DNA of 64,000 nucleotides from positions 174,710 through 238,709 of the forward strand of contig NZ_LIXM01000003.1 in NCBI RefSeq assembly GCF_002608565.1, given 5' to 3'. The notes below the pieces were generated by a model that made no database searches, had not been told where the DNA came from, and saw only the letters and a list, made by a program, of their open reading frames with translations. The DNA comes from Vibrio sp. PID17_43. Its GTDB lineage: Bacteria > Pseudomonadota > Gammaproteobacteria > Enterobacterales > Vibrionaceae. Positions 1 to 9,072 of this stretch are shown here, in pieces (position 1 is the stretch's first letter; every line of letters begins with the position of its first letter). The position numbers and the translations under genes are program-made.

Positions 1-1
1 T

Positions 2-151
2 TTTAAGTCCAATCTGCCGATAAAGGTTTGTCTTGTGTGTAAACGCCCATTTTCTTGGCGAAAGAAGTGGGCGCGAAATTGGGAAGAGATCATTTATTGT
101 TCTGAGCGTTGTCGAAGAAGTAAAAACAAAGAAGTAAAAACAAAGAAGTAA
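2..151 (+). CDS. DUF2256 family protein, 5' end cut by window edge
   Basis: The frame opening at base 2 has no stop until a TAA at 149-151 and gives a small basic protein of 49 visible residues whose start lies left of the window. It carries [14 protein letters not shown], then [13 protein letters not shown]: a CxxC and a CxxxC pair separated by a basic, Trp-rich stretch, as in DUF2256 proteins, which look like small zinc-binding polypeptides. No function is established. DUF2256 genes are often found near photolyase/cryptochrome genes, and two such genes follow here on the other strand. Its C-terminus runs into a 14-bp tandem repeat that supplies the KNKEVKTKK tail and the stop codon. Confidence 0.75.
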   Translation, partial: FKSNLPIKVCLVCKRPFSWRKKWARNWEEIIYCSERCRRSKNKEVKTKK

Positions 152-158
152 AAACAAA
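117..158. repeat. 14-bp tandem repeat, three perfect copies
   Basis: The unit GAAGTAAAAACAAA occurs three times head to tail at 117-130, 131-144 and 145-158. Because 14 is not a multiple of 3, each copy is read in a different frame, and the DUF2256 stop codon falls inside the third copy. Gain or loss of a copy would change the C-terminal tail. Confidence 0.9.
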
Positions 159-220
159 GAAAATGTAGGGCACTCGCCCATCGTCTCTTTCTGATTCTAA
201 CTTTTAAAGGCCCTGATCTT

Positions 221-928
221 TTACCAAGGTAATAACGTGCCATCATAAGCCCAAAATGCCCCGCTATCTTGAGGGGTTGAGTTTTCTATCAAGCTCAATA
301 AATCATTTGCCACACGTTCTGGTGTAAACAACTGACCCTCAGGCACATTCGCTTGAAATGGGGCTGATAAGGCGGTATCCGTCGTACCTGGATGAAGTGA
401 AAGCACCGTGCCATGTTTGACCATTCGATGCCATTCTATCGACATGGTTTTAAGGAACATGTTTAACGCCGCTTTTGATGCGCGGTAGCTGTACCAACCG
501 CCTAGTTGATTATCTCCTATGCTGCCGACTTTGGCCGATATGGTGGCAAATTTGGGCGCGGTACTGCGTTTTAGCTTGGGTGTAAAGTATTTCGCTAACA
601 GCAAACTCGGCAGAGTATTCACAGCAATGGTGAGATGGAAAAAATCCGCATCGAGCGCGTTAAGGTTCTTCTCTGGGCCTTTATCTTGAGTGTGCAACAT
701 ACCCACGCAGTTCACTAACCAATCAACTTGTTCAATTTGCTCACTGAGCGCTTTGACTTGGGCATCTTGCGTCACATCCACTTGATACCAGATAACATGA
801 GGATGCGACCAACTGGGCTTTTGATTGCGGTACGTTGCGTGCAACCGAGCATGAGGAAAACGAGCCGCTGCTTGTTGCACCATCGCCAAACCAATTCCAC
901 CATTACCACCGACGATGAGTATTTCCAT
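221..928 (-). CDS. Short-chain dehydrogenase/reductase (SDR)
   Basis: A 235-residue cytosolic NAD(P)-dependent oxidoreductase; the substrate is not known. The N-terminus MEILIVGGNGGIGLAM holds the glycine-rich dinucleotide motif (about residues 7-13), VNCVG resembles the usual NNAG, and WYSYRASKAA near residue 150 gives the YxxxK catalytic pair. The length fits a classical SDR of the C-factor/CsgA-like branch. The start at 928 is chosen because the protein motif begins there and the ATG overlaps the TGA of the upstream photolyase-related gene (ATGA), so the two are probably translationally coupled. A longer frame extending to 1009 would add an N-terminal tail unlike an SDR. Confidence 0.85.
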   Translation of the reverse strand: MEILIVGGNGGIGLAMVQQAAARFPHARLHATYRNQKPSWSHPHVIWYQVDVTQDAQVKALSEQIEQVDWLVNCVGMLHTQDKGPEKNLNALDADFFHLTIAVNTLPSLLLAKYFTPKLKRSTAPKFATISAKVGSIGDNQLGGWYSYRASKAALNMFLKTMSIEWHRMVKHGTVLSLHPGTTDTALSAPFQANVPEGQLFTPERVANDLLSLIENSTPQDSGAFWAYDGTLLPW

Positions 929-2472
929 CACAAGTTCTCCGCGTTTTCTATGTAGTGTTCTGCGGTATCCAGTATCGCTTGACGTTGCTGCTCTTCCATA
1001 TTGTCCCAAGAGCGATAAATCATCCTAATTCGTGGGTGGGTTGCTAAACGTTTATCGTGTTTGTTCATAAAGCGCCAATATAAGCTATTGAATGGACAGG
1101 AGCCTTCACCGCTACGTGCTTTGTTGTCATAATGGCAGCCCTTGCAGTAATCGCTCATTTTGTTGATGTAAGAACCACTCGCCGCATAGGGTTTTGTGCC
1201 AACAATGCCACCATCAGCAAATAGCGCCATCCCTCGCGTATTCGGCATTTCTACCCATTCAATGGCATCGACATAGATGCCGAGGTACCACTCATCCACT
1301 TGATCGGGGTCGACTTCCGTTAGCAAACAAAAATTACCCGTGACCATCAAACGTTGGATGTGGTGCGCATAGGCATAATCTAGCGACTGCCCAATTGCGT
1401 TTCGCATGCACGCCATTTTCGTTTCGCCATTCCAGAAGAAGTTGGGCAGCTTTCTTTCTGCTCCCAATTCGTTCTTTTTCTGGTAAGCAGGCATGTTTGC
1501 CCAGTAAACGCCGCGAATGTATTCCCGCCAGCCTAGTATCTGTCGTACAAAACCCTCAACTTGAGAGATATCAATATCAGCGTTGGAATGAAATGCCTTG
1601 AGTGACGCATCAATCACTTCTTTGGGGTGCAGCAGCTTGCTATTAAGCGAGAAAGAAATCCGACTGTGATACAAGCTCCACTTAGCATCATGCTTCCCCG
1701 TCATCGCGTCTTGAAAGCGACCAAACAGTGGTAAACAGACTTTGCAAAAATGAGCGAGTAAGGACAAGCTTTGCGCGCGATTGATCGGCCAGATCAAATC
1801 CCCCCCAAGGTTGCCTATTGTTTTGATGTTATGTCGCGCTAACCGATCAGTAATCACACTCACATCAGTACTAAACATCAAGGGATGTGGCAGTTGTTCA
1901 ATGTCTTTGGCTTTGAGCTTGTTTCGGTTATTAGCGTCGTAATTCCATTTCCCTCCTAACGGTTTGCCATCTTGCATCAAGATATTAAAACGCTTACGCA
2001 TGCGGCGGTAAAAGTGCTCCATCATGATGTGCTTACCTTGCGGAAACTGTGATTCAATCTCTTCAAAAGGTAATAAAAAGTGTTCAGTATCAACGCATCG
2101 CGTCACAACCCCTTCAAGCTTGAGTCTCGTTAACTGTTCCAAAAGTCGGTATTCATCTGGGCGTTGATATTCAAACTTGATTGCACCAACGTCACTCACA
2201 TAATGCTGTAAGAGTTGCTCTAGAGCATCGAAAGGCTGGGTGTCATCTAAAGAAAGATACAAGACCTGATGACCCTCGCTTTGGCGCTCTTTTGCAAACA
2301 GTTCCATTGCAGAGATGAACGCACACACTTTTTGAATATGGTGCGTCACGTAGGTATTCTCTTGCTTAAGCTCTGCAATCAGGTAGAGGATGCTTTCGTC
2401 AGGTTGTTTAAACCAAGAATGCTCACTGTTGAGTTGATCGCCCAAAACCAATCGTACGGCTTCAAATTGCAT
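928..2472 (-). CDS. Cryptochrome/deoxyribodipyrimidine photolyase-related protein, iron-sulfur (CryPro/PhrB) type
   Basis: A 514-residue flavoprotein of the prokaryotic cryptochrome / (6-4) photolyase family, which binds FAD and a 4Fe-4S cluster and repairs UV lesions or senses light. The N-terminus (QFEAVRLVLGDQLN) is the family's opening. The C-terminal half has the FAD-domain signature (FVRQILGWREYIRGVYW, HHIQRLMVTGNF), and cysteines in KMACMRN and in KGCHYDNKARSGEGSCPFN supply the cluster ligands. The start is the ATG at 2472, preceded by AGGAG; a longer frame overlaps the upstream gene and lacks family similarity. It sits 11 bp after the DASH cryptochrome gene and overlaps the SDR gene, forming a three-gene operon. 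Photolyase versus photoreceptor role cannot be settled from sequence. Confidence 0.9.
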   Translation of the reverse strand: MQFEAVRLVLGDQLNSEHSWFKQPDESILYLIAELKQENTYVTHHIQKVCAFISAMELFAKERQSEGHQVLYLSLDDTQPFDALEQLLQHYVSDVGAIKFEYQRPDEYRLLEQLTRLKLEGVVTRCVDTEHFLLPFEEIESQFPQGKHIMMEHFYRRMRKRFNILMQDGKPLGGKWNYDANNRNKLKAKDIEQLPHPLMFSTDVSVITDRLARHNIKTIGNLGGDLIWPINRAQSLSLLAHFCKVCLPLFGRFQDAMTGKHDAKWSLYHSRISFSLNSKLLHPKEVIDASLKAFHSNADIDISQVEGFVRQILGWREYIRGVYWANMPAYQKKNELGAERKLPNFFWNGETKMACMRNAIGQSLDYAYAHHIQRLMVTGNFCLLTEVDPDQVDEWYLGIYVDAIEWVEMPNTRGMALFADGGIVGTKPYAASGSYINKMSDYCKGCHYDNKARSGEGSCPFNSLYWRFMNKHDKRLATHPRIRMIYRSWDNMEEQQRQAILDTAEHYIENAENL

Positions 2473-2483
2473 TACGGCTTCTC

Positions 2484-3827
2484 CTAGGACGAGGTTTTTT
2501 CTTGGCTTTCCATCACGATAGGCCAATCGACCATGTCCACGCTGTCCAACTGGGCGCCAGCACAACGGCCTTGCCATCGGTCAATAAATTCCATATATGG
2601 GTCATACATCTGCGTCTGTTTTTCGAGGTTGAATTGTCGTGACCCTCGCGGATCGGCTCCGACTCCAGCCAGGTATTGCCAATTTCCCCAGTTCGATGCC
2701 ACATCGTAGTCGATCAGTTGTGATTCAAAATATGCTGCGCCATAGCGCCAATCAAGGCCAAGTTCGTGCACCAAACAACTTGCAACCAATTGCCTGCCAC
2801 GATTCGACATGTAGCCCGTTTCATTGAGTTGGTGCATACAAGCGTTTACGATAGGGAAAGGCGTTTCACCTTTCTTCCATTGCAAAAAGCGATGCGCATA
2901 AAATGTGGTAAGCGGCGGCTGGTTTCGAATACCAGCAAATTGAAAAAGTTGCTTTCCGTATCTGCGAGCATACCAATAGAAATACTCACGCCAAAGAAGT
3001 TCGAAATAAATCCAATAGGTAGAGTCATTCGCTCCATTGAGACATTCATAGTGCTTCAGCATTGCGAAAATGGTCCTCGGTGAAATACAGCCATGTGCTA
3101 GCCAAGGAGAGAATTTCGTTGAGTTGTCTATACCATCAAGACTGTTACGAGTGTCTTTATATTGACTCGCCAATGACGAAAAAAAGTATCGTTCACAATG
3201 TATCAGCCCAGCCCGCTCACCACCTTTTAGCCACGCTGATTTGCTTTCCTCATCCGAGCTTAATAAGACAAGCCAATCTAATTCAGGAGGTGGTGGGGGA
3301 AGCGATTTAACCATTTCATCGGGTAACTTGACCTTTTGCTTCTCGGTCTTTTTTCGAAACTGAGTAAAGGTCTTGGGCAATGCATCGAGAGTAAAGGGGA
3401 GCTGCACAATGTTGAACAAACTACGATTATGATGTTGAACGACACAAATGTGCGGACATTGAGTTCTGATGGTTTGGATCACACTTTGCTCATCAGAAGA
3501 AGGAACTGCATCTACATAAAGGTGCGTTACACCTGACTGCTTAATGGCGTGGATGATCGCCACTCGCGGCTCCCATACCGTTGTAAATAATCGCTGCCCA
3601 AACCCAATAAGAGATTTATCTAAATCATGTAATGATTGCTCTAAAAATTGTCGTTTTACCCGACCAAACTCACGCTCTTGCGCAAAGTGTGCCAAAAAAG
3701 GCGTAATTTTAGGCAAACAATACAGACAAATGAGCTTTTCTACTTCTGAGGATGCATGTTGCAGCAATCGATTATCATGAACTCTCAAATCATTTGTAAA
3801 CCAGTACAGACCCACCTTAATGCTCAC
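2484..3827 (-). CDS. DASH-family cryptochrome
   Basis: A 447-residue FAD- and probably MTHF-binding protein of the photolyase superfamily; DASH members repair cyclobutane dimers in single-stranded or looped DNA and may also signal. Visible blocks are the N-terminal antenna domain ([18 protein letters not shown]), the FAD domain with [18 protein letters not shown] and [12 protein letters not shown], and [18 protein letters not shown], typical of DASH proteins. The start is a GTG at 3825-3827 behind a strong AAGGAG (3832-3838); no better ATG lies nearby. First gene of the operon with the iron-sulfur photolyase-like gene and the SDR. Confidence 0.9.
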   Translation of the reverse strand: MSIKVGLYWFTNDLRVHDNRLLQHASSEVEKLICLYCLPKITPFLAHFAQEREFGRVKRQFLEQSLHDLDKSLIGFGQRLFTTVWEPRVAIIHAIKQSGVTHLYVDAVPSSDEQSVIQTIRTQCPHICVVQHHNRSLFNIVQLPFTLDALPKTFTQFRKKTEKQKVKLPDEMVKSLPPPPPELDWLVLLSSDEESKSAWLKGGERAGLIHCERYFFSSLASQYKDTRNSLDGIDNSTKFSPWLAHGCISPRTIFAMLKHYECLNGANDSTYWIYFELLWREYFYWYARRYGKQLFQFAGIRNQPPLTTFYAHRFLQWKKGETPFPIVNACMHQLNETGYMSNRGRQLVASCLVHELGLDWRYGAAYFESQLIDYDVASNWGNWQYLAGVGADPRGSRQFNLEKQTQMYDPYMEFIDRWQGRCAGAQLDSVDMVDWPIVMESQEKTSS

Positions 3828-3900
3828 AAGACACTCCTTGCTTTACATGAAACCATATTCCAACTTTTCTTACGAATCTCACTGAGTCACGATCAGAAAA

Positions 3901-4191
3901 AGCTGTCGAGATGGTATTAGTGCCTACCGCTTTGGCGGGGAAGAATTTGCGTTGATTGTACCAAACAAGTCGTTTCGCATTGGTCTCAAGTACGCAGACA
4001 GACTGCGGCGAATGATTGAAAAATTGCGCGTCACCGATAAACGCTCTGGCACACAGGTACAAAGCATCACTGCGTCATTTGGCGTGGCAGAGTACCAAAT
4101 CGTTGATACGCTAGAATCGCTGATTAATAAAGCTGATAAACAATTCTATGAAGCCAAACAGCTAAGCCGGAACCGTGTCATGCCCGTCTAA
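3901..4191 (+). pseudogene. Remnant of a GGDEF (diguanylate cyclase) gene
   Basis: From about 3907 the plus strand reads RDGISAYRFGGEEFALIVPN followed by the usual C-terminal half of a GGDEF domain (ITASFGVAEYQ, LINKADKQFYEAKQLSRNRV) and a TAA at 4189-4191. This is the last 95 or so residues of a diguanylate cyclase with an intact GGEEF active-site motif, but the N-terminal half of the domain and any sensor region are absent: an in-frame stop at 3883-3885 and the divergent cryptochrome gene directly precede it. A fragment starting at the ATT/ATG near 3952 could be translated but would lack the catalytic motif. Confidence 0.75.
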
Positions 4192-4209
4192 ACGGCTTTT
4201 TCAAAACAC

Positions 4210-4242
4210 AAACCCCCAAGCTTGTGCTTGGGGGTTTGTTAT
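4210..4242 (+). terminator. Rho-independent terminator after the GGDEF remnant
   Basis: AAACCCCCAAGC at 4210-4221 pairs with GCTTGGGGGTTT at 4226-4237 around a short loop. It may serve both the remnant gene and the converging gene that ends at 4262. Confidence 0.75.
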
Positions 4243-4261
4243 TCTGACTCTTGAATGTAAA

Positions 4262-4843
4262 TTAATCCATTCTGTAACAGTAACTTAAAAAGTAATCTTC
4301 ACCATTTTTAGCCGTATATTCTTTATCTTCACTGCACGCCATTGGTTTGCCTTTCTTATCGCCTTTAATAAGACTAATCCAGTGACGCATCGCCGTTGTT
4401 GCATTGCCCGTTAGCTCTGGGCTGAATGTCGTACGTGTTTCGAGTTGGATGTCATTGATATCCATTAGCTCAATACATCCCGTGCCTTTATGACAACCAA
4501 ACAGCACTTCAACATGACTGCCTGACTCGTCTTTAAACAAAATGGATTTTGGGTCTTCTTTTTCACCCGTATAAGCCACAAAGTGTTTTGGGCTTTTCAG
4601 GCCACTATGGGTTCCATCTTTAAAGAAAACCAGCACATGTCGGTAATCAATCACATAGCTTGAAACATCTTGGTGTGACCCTTTTTCCAACGGAAACATA
4701 CGGTCGAGTAGTTGCTTCGCTTTCACCTGTTTCTCACTCTGCTGCTCAGCACTTACCGCTTCGACGGCAAATACAGCTTCAGCGATAAACGGACGTTGTT
4801 GTTGGGTTTCTTTTTTATCGAAGTTCAGCATATTCATCGTCAT
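4262..4843 (-). CDS. Hypothetical protein, 193 aa
   Basis: I do not recognise this family. It encodes a soluble 193-residue protein without signal peptide or membrane segment: a polar, Gln-rich N-terminus (about residues 8-45), then a compact region with DYRHVLVFFKDGTHSGL, VLFGCHKGTGCIELMD and a C-terminal FLSYCYRMD. Five cysteines lie in the last 80 or so residues. It is transcribed divergently from the XRE/DUF3612 regulator with 167 bp between the starts, an arrangement typical of a regulator and its target. The ATG at 4843 is used, although a second Met (MNML) two codons later is equally possible. Coding statistics look normal for the genome. Confidence 0.7.
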   Translation of the reverse strand: MTMNMLNFDKKETQQQRPFIAEAVFAVEAVSAEQQSEKQVKAKQLLDRMFPLEKGSHQDVSSYVIDYRHVLVFFKDGTHSGLKSPKHFVAYTGEKEDPKSILFKDESGSHVEVLFGCHKGTGCIELMDINDIQLETRTTFSPELTGNATTAMRHWISLIKGDKKGKPMACSEDKEYTAKNGEDYFLSYCYRMD

Positions 4844-5010
4844 ATCCTCGTACTTAACACACTAGTTAGAGTAAAAACTTAAAACTGACGTTTAAGTTTC
4901 AGGCAAATTTGTGAAGTGGAGAGTAAATTTCTTTGCCTGCTTATTATGAAGACTAGCGAATTATTGACTACAATTTCACAACAAAAATTTTACAGTGTGA
5001 ATTTTACAAA

Positions 5011-6567
5011 ATGTCTGTGCCAAAAAGCCTGATTCGCCAGTCCCATTTTTTAGGTACGAAAATTCGCAACCTAAGAAAAAACAACCATTTAACGTTGGAG
5101 GATTTGTCTGCGCGCTGTGTAAGAATTAATCCGGAGTACGCACCATCCGTTTCGTACCTTTCGATGATAGAACGAGGAAAACGGGTTCCTAGCATCGATA
5201 TGCTAGAGGTGATTGCCGAAGTTTTTCAAAAAGAGCCCGCTTGGTTTTTGGACGATAAGCCGGAGCTAGAAGCGATCACCCCCAACAAAGGCAATCGAGG
5301 TGGCATCAATGGTATGGCATTAGAGCCAAGCTTCTTGTTCTCTAACGATATTCTGCAAATTGCCATTCCTGAGATGCTTTCCCAAACTGGCATCACAGGG
5401 AGGCAATTTGCCCATTTGTTAATTCGTGCTCACCAAGAAAACCACCAAAACCATTTCCCAGACTTAGAGCGTGCAGCAGAAGAGGTCGGATTGAAGCGCT
5501 TAAATTTATCAGTAGAAGATCTGATTGATATCGCTAAAAGTATGGGATTTAACATTCGTTGGGTAGACCGAGCACCGCAAGACGTCATTGATGAACTAGG
5601 CGTCAGCGCCAAGCAACTGGTGACCTCATTTATGGAAGCGCCAGGCACCATCTATCTCAACAAACTCATGCGTGACTACCCTACCAGGTTGAAATACGAC
5701 CTTGCGGTTTATATTGGCCATCGAGTACTACACAGTAGTGATGGGATGAACAACGTATTGTCCATCGGCCAACAGAACAACTGGGATCAACCAGACGGCT
5801 CGGCATCAGGTTCTAGTCTTAACTCTCAAGACATTCTGCAAGCATGGCTTGACTTTGAGTCTAGTTTCTTCGCGGGGGCATTATTGTGTCCGAAAGTACC
5901 TTATCGCCAGTTACTTGACCGCTCAGGTTACGAAATCTCGGTACATAAAAAAGCGGGAGTTTCTCCCTCTGTCGCAATGCGACGTATGACTGTTGTATCC
6001 CCATACCCTCACTGGCACTATTTTGATGCTTATGGCCCGGGTAAATTAAAAGCGGTCTATCGCGGTAACGGTATTCCACTACCGTGGGGCAACATGCGCA
6101 CGGTTAACGATCCTTGTCAGCACTGGGCGGTATTTAGACGGTTATCACAACCTCTAGATACCAGCTCTGCCCAAATTTCAATTTTAAACGTGGGGAATGA
6201 ACCAAGGATATACTGTTGTGAGTCGGTCAATATTGTTGACCCTGCTGGTAACAATCGTGTGTTGTGTGCGGGTATCGATCTTAATCCCGCTATCTCGGCT
6301 CAAGGAGGGGATGCGTTATCCATCGCAGAAGAACTCAAATCACTGTGTGTCACATCAGGGGGAAGTAGCGTAATTCCACCGCATATCAAAAAAGATCTCA
6401 CCACCATCGCCAAAATCCTCAACATCAATTGGATTGAACGAGGAATTCAAACACAGGCAAGGTTAATTTGTTCTAGAGGCGCGGTGTGCCCAAGACAGCC
6501 AAGCTGTTATAGCAAATGTCATGAATCTGAAAACTCAGAGGGTGGTATTCAATCGATTGAACTGTAA
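5011..6567 (+). CDS. XRE-family transcriptional regulator with DUF3612-type C-terminal region
   Basis: A 518-residue DNA-binding regulator. Residues about 8-75 form an XRE helix-turn-helix (KIRNLRKNNHLTLEDLSARC, VSYLSMIERGKRVPSIDMLE, VFQKEPAWFL). The large remainder is the DUF3612-type region seen in Vibrio regulators, resembling short-chain fatty acyl regulators in layout. It ends with a cysteine cluster (ICSRGAVCPRQPSCYSKC) that could bind a metal or act as a redox switch; this last point is inference. Length and the divergent 193-aa gene suggest local control of that gene and itself. The ATG at 5011 is the only start that keeps the whole helix-turn-helix region. Confidence 0.8.
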   Translation: MSVPKSLIRQSHFLGTKIRNLRKNNHLTLEDLSARCVRINPEYAPSVSYLSMIERGKRVPSIDMLEVIAEVFQKEPAWFLDDKPELEAITPNKGNRGGINGMALEPSFLFSNDILQIAIPEMLSQTGITGRQFAHLLIRAHQENHQNHFPDLERAAEEVGLKRLNLSVEDLIDIAKSMGFNIRWVDRAPQDVIDELGVSAKQLVTSFMEAPGTIYLNKLMRDYPTRLKYDLAVYIGHRVLHSSDGMNNVLSIGQQNNWDQPDGSASGSSLNSQDILQAWLDFESSFFAGALLCPKVPYRQLLDRSGYEISVHKKAGVSPSVAMRRMTVVSPYPHWHYFDAYGPGKLKAVYRGNGIPLPWGNMRTVNDPCQHWAVFRRLSQPLDTSSAQISILNVGNEPRIYCCESVNIVDPAGNNRVLCAGIDLNPAISAQGGDALSIAEELKSLCVTSGGSSVIPPHIKKDLTTIAKILNINWIERGIQTQARLICSRGAVCPRQPSCYSKCHESENSEGGIQSIEL

Positions 6568-6577
6568 AAAGAAAAAA

Positions 6578-6612
6578 CGCCAACCACAATAAAGGTGATT
6601 GGCGATATATAT
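6578..6612 (+). terminator. Hairpin downstream of the XRE regulator
   Basis: ACGCCAACCAC pairs with GGTGATTGGCG (6578-6604), 11 bp after the stop codon. The T-rich tract that should follow is weak (ATATATAT). The rest of 6613-6856 shows no credible gene. Confidence 0.5.
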
Positions 6613-6856
6613 CTGTGAACAATCTGTATTCACTAACAACGTCAGTTGGCTAGATGACCCTCGGCTTAATAAGGGTCAGTTAAGTAATTGCATTATACGT
6701 GCCAACTTTAAACTTGCGACACACCGTTCTTTTTCATGCACACTGTCGCTTTCTTAAGCAACAAGTTGCAATATGCAATTGCAAAATGCAATCGAGTATA
6801 AATATGCCACCAATGGCATTATTACTTATGCTTTTCTCAGCAAAATGATTTCCCCA

Positions 6857-8209
6857 TTACTTATCCCTTCCCGCGACACGACGCTTTTGCCTGTACATCC
6901 AGTCATCAGCAATCTTCATCATCATTTCAGGGGACTCAATCTCAGAATCAAACACGGCATAACCCAAACTGGCTCTAAAGTAAATCTGTTGGCCGTCATA
7001 TTTTACGGGTGTAGAGCACAGCGCCTTTCTGAGTTTATTTAAGAGTGCTCGAATATTTTCTTCCGTTTCGGGGTTGTGCACTAATACCAAAAATTCATCG
7101 CCTCCTACGCGCGCGACAATATCGGAACGACGTAGAGTACGCTTCACGCGCTGAGCACAAGCGATCAATACCTTGTCGCCAGCATCATGACCGAAAGTGT
7201 CATTGATATGTTTAAACTTATCCAGATCAATATTAATCAATGCAAAACTGTAGCGCTTCTTGTATCGCTGAGCGATTTCAAACTGCTGTTTATAAGATTG
7301 CATGAAATAGCGACGGTTAGGCAATTTAGTAAGCTCGTCGTGTAAGGCACGGCTATCTGCAATGCTATACAAGCGGTAGATGACGATCATCGCACAAATT
7401 AAGACCAATAAGATCGAATAACCAACTATTCGAGCCAAATTAAAAATATACCAAGGCACTTGGTTATCTGATTCACCATTAGAGTGTACTGCCATGAGCC
7501 ACCCTCCGTTAGGAAAGTGAACCCTCTCTCTTCCATACACTTGTTTTGATTCATTGTGATCGCCAAAGAACACATCACCATACTGACCAAGGTTATCGTA
7601 ACCTCTAATGGTTAAAGGGTATAAATACGAGAAATTCAGCACGCCAATATCTTGAAATAGCGCTTTTAAATCGATCGTAGCCCTGATGGACCCCCAGTAG
7701 TTCTTATTAATGGGAGGATCAAAAAATACTGGCACCTGCACAGTAAGGATCAGGTCGCCTTCTTTTAGGCTCACCGGGCCGGCGACAACAATGTCTTCAA
7801 TCTCTCTGGCTTTTTCTTCCAGAATACGAGAATGCTCAGCAACAGCGCTCTCGTTGCCTTGTCTCGGATATGCTCGACGTAAAACCTCATTTTCTGCAAT
7901 ACCAATACTGATGATGTGTCGGCTTTTATCTAGAATGTGATTCACAATCCTATTCAGTTCATGATAATCATGCGTGGGCAGCAAAGTAATGGTCGCCGCA
8001 AGCGTACTGACCTTATAGATGTCAGCCATTAAAGAGGCTTCTAAGCTCGCTCCTAGAAGCGACAGTTGCTCTTTAGTTTTGACTTGCGTACGCTCTTGGC
8101 GCAGCTTGTTCTGGCTTTGATGCAACAGCTCTATCGTCGCAACACAGACCAAAATAAAAGTGGCAAAGAAAAGTACAAAATAGTGCTGCTTTTTGGGTGA
8201 ATAAGACAT
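6857..8209 (-). CDS. Membrane-bound diguanylate cyclase with periplasmic sensor domain
   Basis: A 450-residue inner-membrane enzyme that makes cyclic di-GMP. It has a transmembrane helix near residues 10-30 (YFVLFFATFILVCVATIELL), a periplasmic sensor region of about 230 residues resembling a CHASE/Cache-type domain, a second helix (SILLVLICAMIVIYRLY), then a complete GGDEF domain: DELTKLPNRRYF, DKFKHINDTFGHDAGD and ARVGGDEFLVLV. RRSD five residues before the GGDEF motif is the product-inhibition I-site. The start at 8209 (MSYSPKKQH) is chosen because it places the helix correctly and follows a G-rich stretch; a frame start at 8296 would add an unlikely leader. An eight-base poly-C/poly-G tract sits where the ribosome-binding site must be. 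Confidence 0.85.
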   Translation of the reverse strand: MSYSPKKQHYFVLFFATFILVCVATIELLHQSQNKLRQERTQVKTKEQLSLLGASLEASLMADIYKVSTLAATITLLPTHDYHELNRIVNHILDKSRHIISIGIAENEVLRRAYPRQGNESAVAEHSRILEEKAREIEDIVVAGPVSLKEGDLILTVQVPVFFDPPINKNYWGSIRATIDLKALFQDIGVLNFSYLYPLTIRGYDNLGQYGDVFFGDHNESKQVYGRERVHFPNGGWLMAVHSNGESDNQVPWYIFNLARIVGYSILLVLICAMIVIYRLYSIADSRALHDELTKLPNRRYFMQSYKQQFEIAQRYKKRYSFALINIDLDKFKHINDTFGHDAGDKVLIACAQRVKRTLRRSDIVARVGGDEFLVLVHNPETEENIRALLNKLRKALCSTPVKYDGQQIYFRASLGYAVFDSEIESPEMMMKIADDWMYRQKRRVAGRDK

Positions 8210-8212
8210 GCG

Positions 8213-8220
8213 CCCCCCCC
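8213..8220. repeat. Homopolymer of eight C (eight G on the coding strand) in the ribosome-binding region
   Basis: The tract ends three bases before the ATG of the minus-strand diguanylate cyclase gene, in the Shine-Dalgarno position. Slippage would alter the spacing between ribosome-binding site and start codon. Confidence 0.85.
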
Positions 8221-8349
8221 ATAATTTGACACACAAAAGTGATAAGTATTCACCACAATTAAATAACTTACCTATAGTAATCATAACCAAAACCACTAAT
8301 GGTGCGGGGAATTATTCCGCAATTTTATGACCAAAACAGGATGACCAAT

Positions 8350-8952
8350 ATGGATAAACAAGGTGATTTATTTGAAAGCTCATTTTGGCAAGATGTCAGT
8401 CATGGCAGAATCTACTACCAACCTGATTTTCTGAGCGAAATAGAAGCGGAGCACTATTTTTCTCGTTTGAGATCGACACTACCGTGGCATCAAGAACACA
8501 TTATGATATTTGGTCGTTCGGTGCGTCAGCCACGTCTACAAGCTTGGTATGGTGATACTGCTTATACATACTCCGGCCTAACCATGCCCCCCTCCCCATT
8601 AACTCCAGATCTAAATGAGCTCAAAGTGCGCAGTGAAGCCGTTGCTCAAACCACATTCAACTCAGTGTTGGCCAATTTATATCGCAATGGACAAGATTCC
8701 ATGGGGTGGCATCAAGACAATGAACCGGAGCTAGGAGCAAATCCCGTCATTGCCTCGCTAAGCTTGGGCGAAACCCGCCGTTTTGTGCTCAGAAATTTAC
8801 ATTGTAAAACTCAAATTGAATACGAACTTTCCCCCGGTTCTCTACTGATCATGGCCGGTGAGCTACAGCATCACTGGAAACATGCCGTGCCCAAAACAGC
8901 GAAACTTAAAGGTGAACGAATCAACCTTACTTTTAGGCACATAGTAACGTAA
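8350..8952 (+). CDS. AlkB-like alpha-ketoglutarate-dependent dioxygenase
   Basis: A 200-residue Fe(II)/2-oxoglutarate oxygenase of the AlkB family, which removes alkyl groups from DNA or RNA bases. The motifs are the substrate lid RQPRLQAWYGD, LANLYRNGQDSMGWHQDNEP with the HxD iron ligands, SLGETRRFVLR, the distal histidine in ELQHHWKHAVPK, and the 2-oxoglutarate-binding arginine in RINLTFRH. The length matches the short ALKBH2/3-like bacterial branch. The start at 8350 (MDKQGDLFE) is preferred because AGGA at 8338-8341 has proper spacing; upstream ATG at 8341 touches that site. It is transcribed divergently from the diguanylate cyclase; no operon partner. Confidence 0.9.
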   Translation: MDKQGDLFESSFWQDVSHGRIYYQPDFLSEIEAEHYFSRLRSTLPWHQEHIMIFGRSVRQPRLQAWYGDTAYTYSGLTMPPSPLTPDLNELKVRSEAVAQTTFNSVLANLYRNGQDSMGWHQDNEPELGANPVIASLSLGETRRFVLRNLHCKTQIEYELSPGSLLIMAGELQHHWKHAVPKTAKLKGERINLTFRHIVT

Positions 8953-9072
8953 CCCGTTGTTATGAGTTAAAACCGGCCACAAAGCAATAGGCCATATTGC
9001 TTACGTATTGATGAGATAAGAAAAAAAACGCCATATAGACGGGTTTTGTTCAAATATTTATTTGGCCATCAC

